6,985 nucleotides of DNA. Origin: UBA1672 sp023140905. Its GTDB lineage: Bacteria; Pseudomonadota; Alphaproteobacteria; Micavibrionales; Micavibrionaceae. The position numbers and the translations under genes are program-made. Positions 5,696 through 6,985 of the stretch are shown in pieces; within the stretch, counting starts at the first letter, position 1, and the number at the start of each line of letters is the position of its first letter. The stretch lies in the NCBI GenBank assembly GCA_030636745.1, contig DAOVWH010000088.1, positions 1-6,985 on the forward strand, read 5' to 3'. The notes under the pieces are model-generated. The model ran no database searches and was not told the origin of the DNA. It saw only the letters and a program-made list of their open reading frames with translations.

Positions 5696-6097
5696 ATGAG
5701 TGAAGAAATAAGTCGAGGGGAATTATTAACTCTAACAACTGAGGTCGTGGCCTCTTATGTTTCTAACAATATTATTTCCATAGAAGATATCCCTGATGTT
5801 ATCGAGAATGTATATAAATCTTTATTAAATGTCGGAGATAAAGGGTTTTCTTCTGTAGACAGGCCTCAACCGTCTGTGCCAATTAATCGGTCAATTACGC
5901 CAGATCATCTTATTTGTTTAGAAGACGGCAAGAAATTGAAGATGCTTAAACGTCACTTGAAGACAGCTTATGATATGACTCCAGAGCAATATCGCGAACG
6001 TTGGGGGCTTCCTGCAGATTATCCGATGGTTGCGCCTAACTATGCGCAACGCCGGAGCAAGCTTGCAAAAGATATCGGCTTGGGAACACGTACGTAA
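5696..6097 (+). CDS. mucR: Ros/MucR-family transcriptional regulator with altered zinc site
   Basis: This 133-residue protein is a Ros/MucR regulator, a small DNA-binding family that in alphaproteobacteria controls exopolysaccharide, motility, cell-cycle or virulence genes and often its own gene. The N-terminal part (about 8-45) matches the helical oligomerisation region and includes ASYVSNN and DIPDVI. The C-terminal domain runs from about 66 to 130, with SITPDHLICLEDGKK, MLKRHL, MTPEQYRERWGLP and DYPMVAPNYA. Against Ros87, whose zinc ligands are C24, C27, H37 and H42, the equivalents here are Cys74, Asp77, His87 and Tyr92. The alternative His41 position is Ala91. Two or more ligands are thus changed, and zinc binding may be lost while the fold stays. 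I chose ATG 5696, with AGAAAG about 9 nt upstream, over an in-frame GTG at 5690. It stands apart from tsaB (181 nt) and converges with proC. The exact orthology to MucR rather than a paralogue is uncertain. Confidence 0.93.
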   Translation: MSEEISRGELLTLTTEVVASYVSNNIISIEDIPDVIENVYKSLLNVGDKGFSSVDRPQPSVPINRSITPDHLICLEDGKKLKMLKRHLKTAYDMTPEQYRERWGLPADYPMVAPNYAQRRSKLAKDIGLGTRT

Positions 6098-6118
6098 AGC
6101 AGTTATAGTAGTCTCACC

Positions 6119-6138
6119 TAAGAACAAGCGGTTTCTTA
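6119..6138. terminator. possible weak hairpin between convergent mucR and proC
   Basis: TAAGAA (6119-6124) and TTCTTA (6133-6138) can pair over 6 bp around an 8-nt loop. They lie in the 38-nt gap between the two convergent genes, and the right arm overlaps the proC stop codon. The stem is AT-rich and has no clear T run. It is at best a weak bidirectional terminator. Confidence 0.25.
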
Positions 6139-6972
6139 TCCGTTAAGTTCTTTGCTGCGTATTCTAGCTGCTTTCAGCGCATCGTGAAATAATGATTCCA
6201 GACGGCCATCCATTAATATATCAAGAGCTGCTTGCGTTGTTCCGCCTGAGCTGGTGACGTTTTGGCGCAATGTTGCTGCGGGGATATCATTATCTTTTCC
6301 AGCAAGAGCAGCACTGCCGATGACGGTTTGCCGTGCCAAATCTTCAGCTATATTTTGAGGTAGGCCAATATTACATCCGGCCTTACTCAACACTTCAATA
6401 AGATAAAAAACATAAGCCGGCCCGCTGCCTGATAATGCAGTTACAGCATTCATCAGTGTTTCATCTTCAATCCAGTGTAAAGAGCCAAGATATTCGAGAA
6501 GAGCACTAACTTGTTGGCGTCTTTGTGATGAAACCATTTTATTAGCAATAGCAACACTGGCACCTTGCCCGATAGATGCCGGAGTATTAGGCATAACTCT
6601 CATAATAGGCTGTTTTTTATCAAAATAGCTGGATAATGTGTCTATATCTTTTCCAGCAACAATGGACAATACACAACATTCCGGTGAAATATGTTGCTTT
6701 ATAGGAGCCAGAGCTTCATCCAATATTTGCGGTTTAACGGCTAAAATCAAAAGATCCGAAGTAATTGGAGAAGAGGGATCACAGGAAGAGCTGTATGTAA
6801 CAGAAGAGTTGTCTTTAAATCGTTTTGGTAATGGAGACGGATCTATCACATGGGCCTGTGATATAGCTTCGCAATCCAACCACAAATGAAGCATAGAAGA
6901 TCCCATCTTCCCACAACCTAGCAACGTAACCGAAACAGGATTATAAGAAGTGGAGAAGGTACCAGAAGTCAT
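6136..6972 (-). CDS. proC: pyrroline-5-carboxylate reductase
   Basis: ProC catalyses the last step of proline synthesis, reducing 1-pyrroline-5-carboxylate to L-proline with NAD(P)H in the cytoplasm. The 278 residues match the family (about 265-280) and the gene is complete. The Rossmann dinucleotide loop is GCGKMG (19-24), preceded by the strand VSVTLL. AVKPQ (78-82) follows, then MPNTPASIGQG (127-137), SGSGPAY (181-187), and the C-terminal family signature with TSSGGTT (240-246), which binds the substrate. All are intact. The first 12 residues are a short Ser/Thr-rich extension before the usual start of the fold. Even so, the ATG at 6972 is well supported by GGGAG 8 nt upstream at 6981-6985. 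It converges with mucR, leaving 38 nt between the stops, and shares no obvious operon inside the window. What lies upstream of it is not visible. Confidence 0.98.
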   Translation of the reverse strand: MTSGTFSTSYNPVSVTLLGCGKMGSSMLHLWLDCEAISQAHVIDPSPLPKRFKDNSSVTYSSSCDPSSPITSDLLILAVKPQILDEALAPIKQHISPECCVLSIVAGKDIDTLSSYFDKKQPIMRVMPNTPASIGQGASVAIANKMVSSQRRQQVSALLEYLGSLHWIEDETLMNAVTALSGSGPAYVFYLIEVLSKAGCNIGLPQNIAEDLARQTVIGSAALAGKDNDIPAATLRQNVTSSGGTTQAALDILMDGRLESLFHDALKAARIRSKELNG

Positions 6973-6980
6973 TTTTATGA

Positions 6981-6985
6981 CTCCC
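6981..6985 (-). promoter_or_regulatory. Shine-Dalgarno sequence of proC
   Basis: On the minus strand GGGAG precedes the ATG at 6972 by 8 nt, right at the window edge. It decides this start over any internal Met codon. The promoter lies outside the window. Confidence 0.75.

Noticed and set aside
6638..6889. Plus-strand frame of 83 codons inside proC
   Set aside because: It is antisense to the well-conserved N-terminal half of proC, without its own signals or motifs.
1..6985. Mobile elements, CRISPR arrays, tRNA or rRNA genes
   Set aside because: I found no regularly spaced repeats, no transposase or integrase motifs, no long terminal inverted repeats and no tRNA-like cloverleaf or rRNA sequence by reading both strands.

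Overview
The window comes from a moderately AT-rich alphaproteobacterium. I judge the base composition by eye and have not computed it. The clearest taxonomic signal is a Ros/MucR-family regulator, a family centred on Alphaproteobacteria. It lies in a murJ - trpS - (secreted protein) - tsaB - mucR run that looks like a shortened form of a gene order I recall from that class. I cannot name a genus. No phage gene, transposase, CRISPR array, tRNA or rRNA is visible, and every recognisable gene except one regulator is housekeeping.

Left part, minus strand (1-1034): the 5' portion of coaBC (coenzyme A synthesis) runs off the left edge. Its promoter region is very AT-rich and carries a perfect 13-bp tandem repeat and a 15-bp palindrome. 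Upstream is a short gene for an unrecognised, acidic, single-span membrane protein of 96 residues. It has its own candidate promoter, a good ribosome binding site and a strong intrinsic terminator, so it looks like a self-contained transcription unit.

Centre, plus strand (1160-6097): murJ (lipid II flippase) and trpS (tryptophanyl-tRNA synthetase) are 43 nt apart and probably co-transcribed. A 184-nt AT-rich gap follows, then a secreted protein of unknown function with a clear signal peptide and two cysteines. A hairpin terminator comes next, then tsaB (t6A tRNA modification), a 181-nt gap with two dyad sequences, and a mucR-type regulator whose zinc-finger ligands are partly lost.

Right part, minus strand (6136-6985): a complete proC (last step of proline synthesis) converges on mucR. 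Its Shine-Dalgarno sequence sits at the window edge.

The genes serve the cell envelope (murJ, possibly the two exported proteins), translation (trpS, tsaB), cofactor and amino-acid synthesis (coaBC, proC) and regulation (mucR). They do not form one pathway. I found no convincing new multi-gene system. The items most worth a second look are the two unrecognised exported proteins, the repeat-rich coaBC control region, the dyads ahead of mucR and the altered zinc site of MucR.
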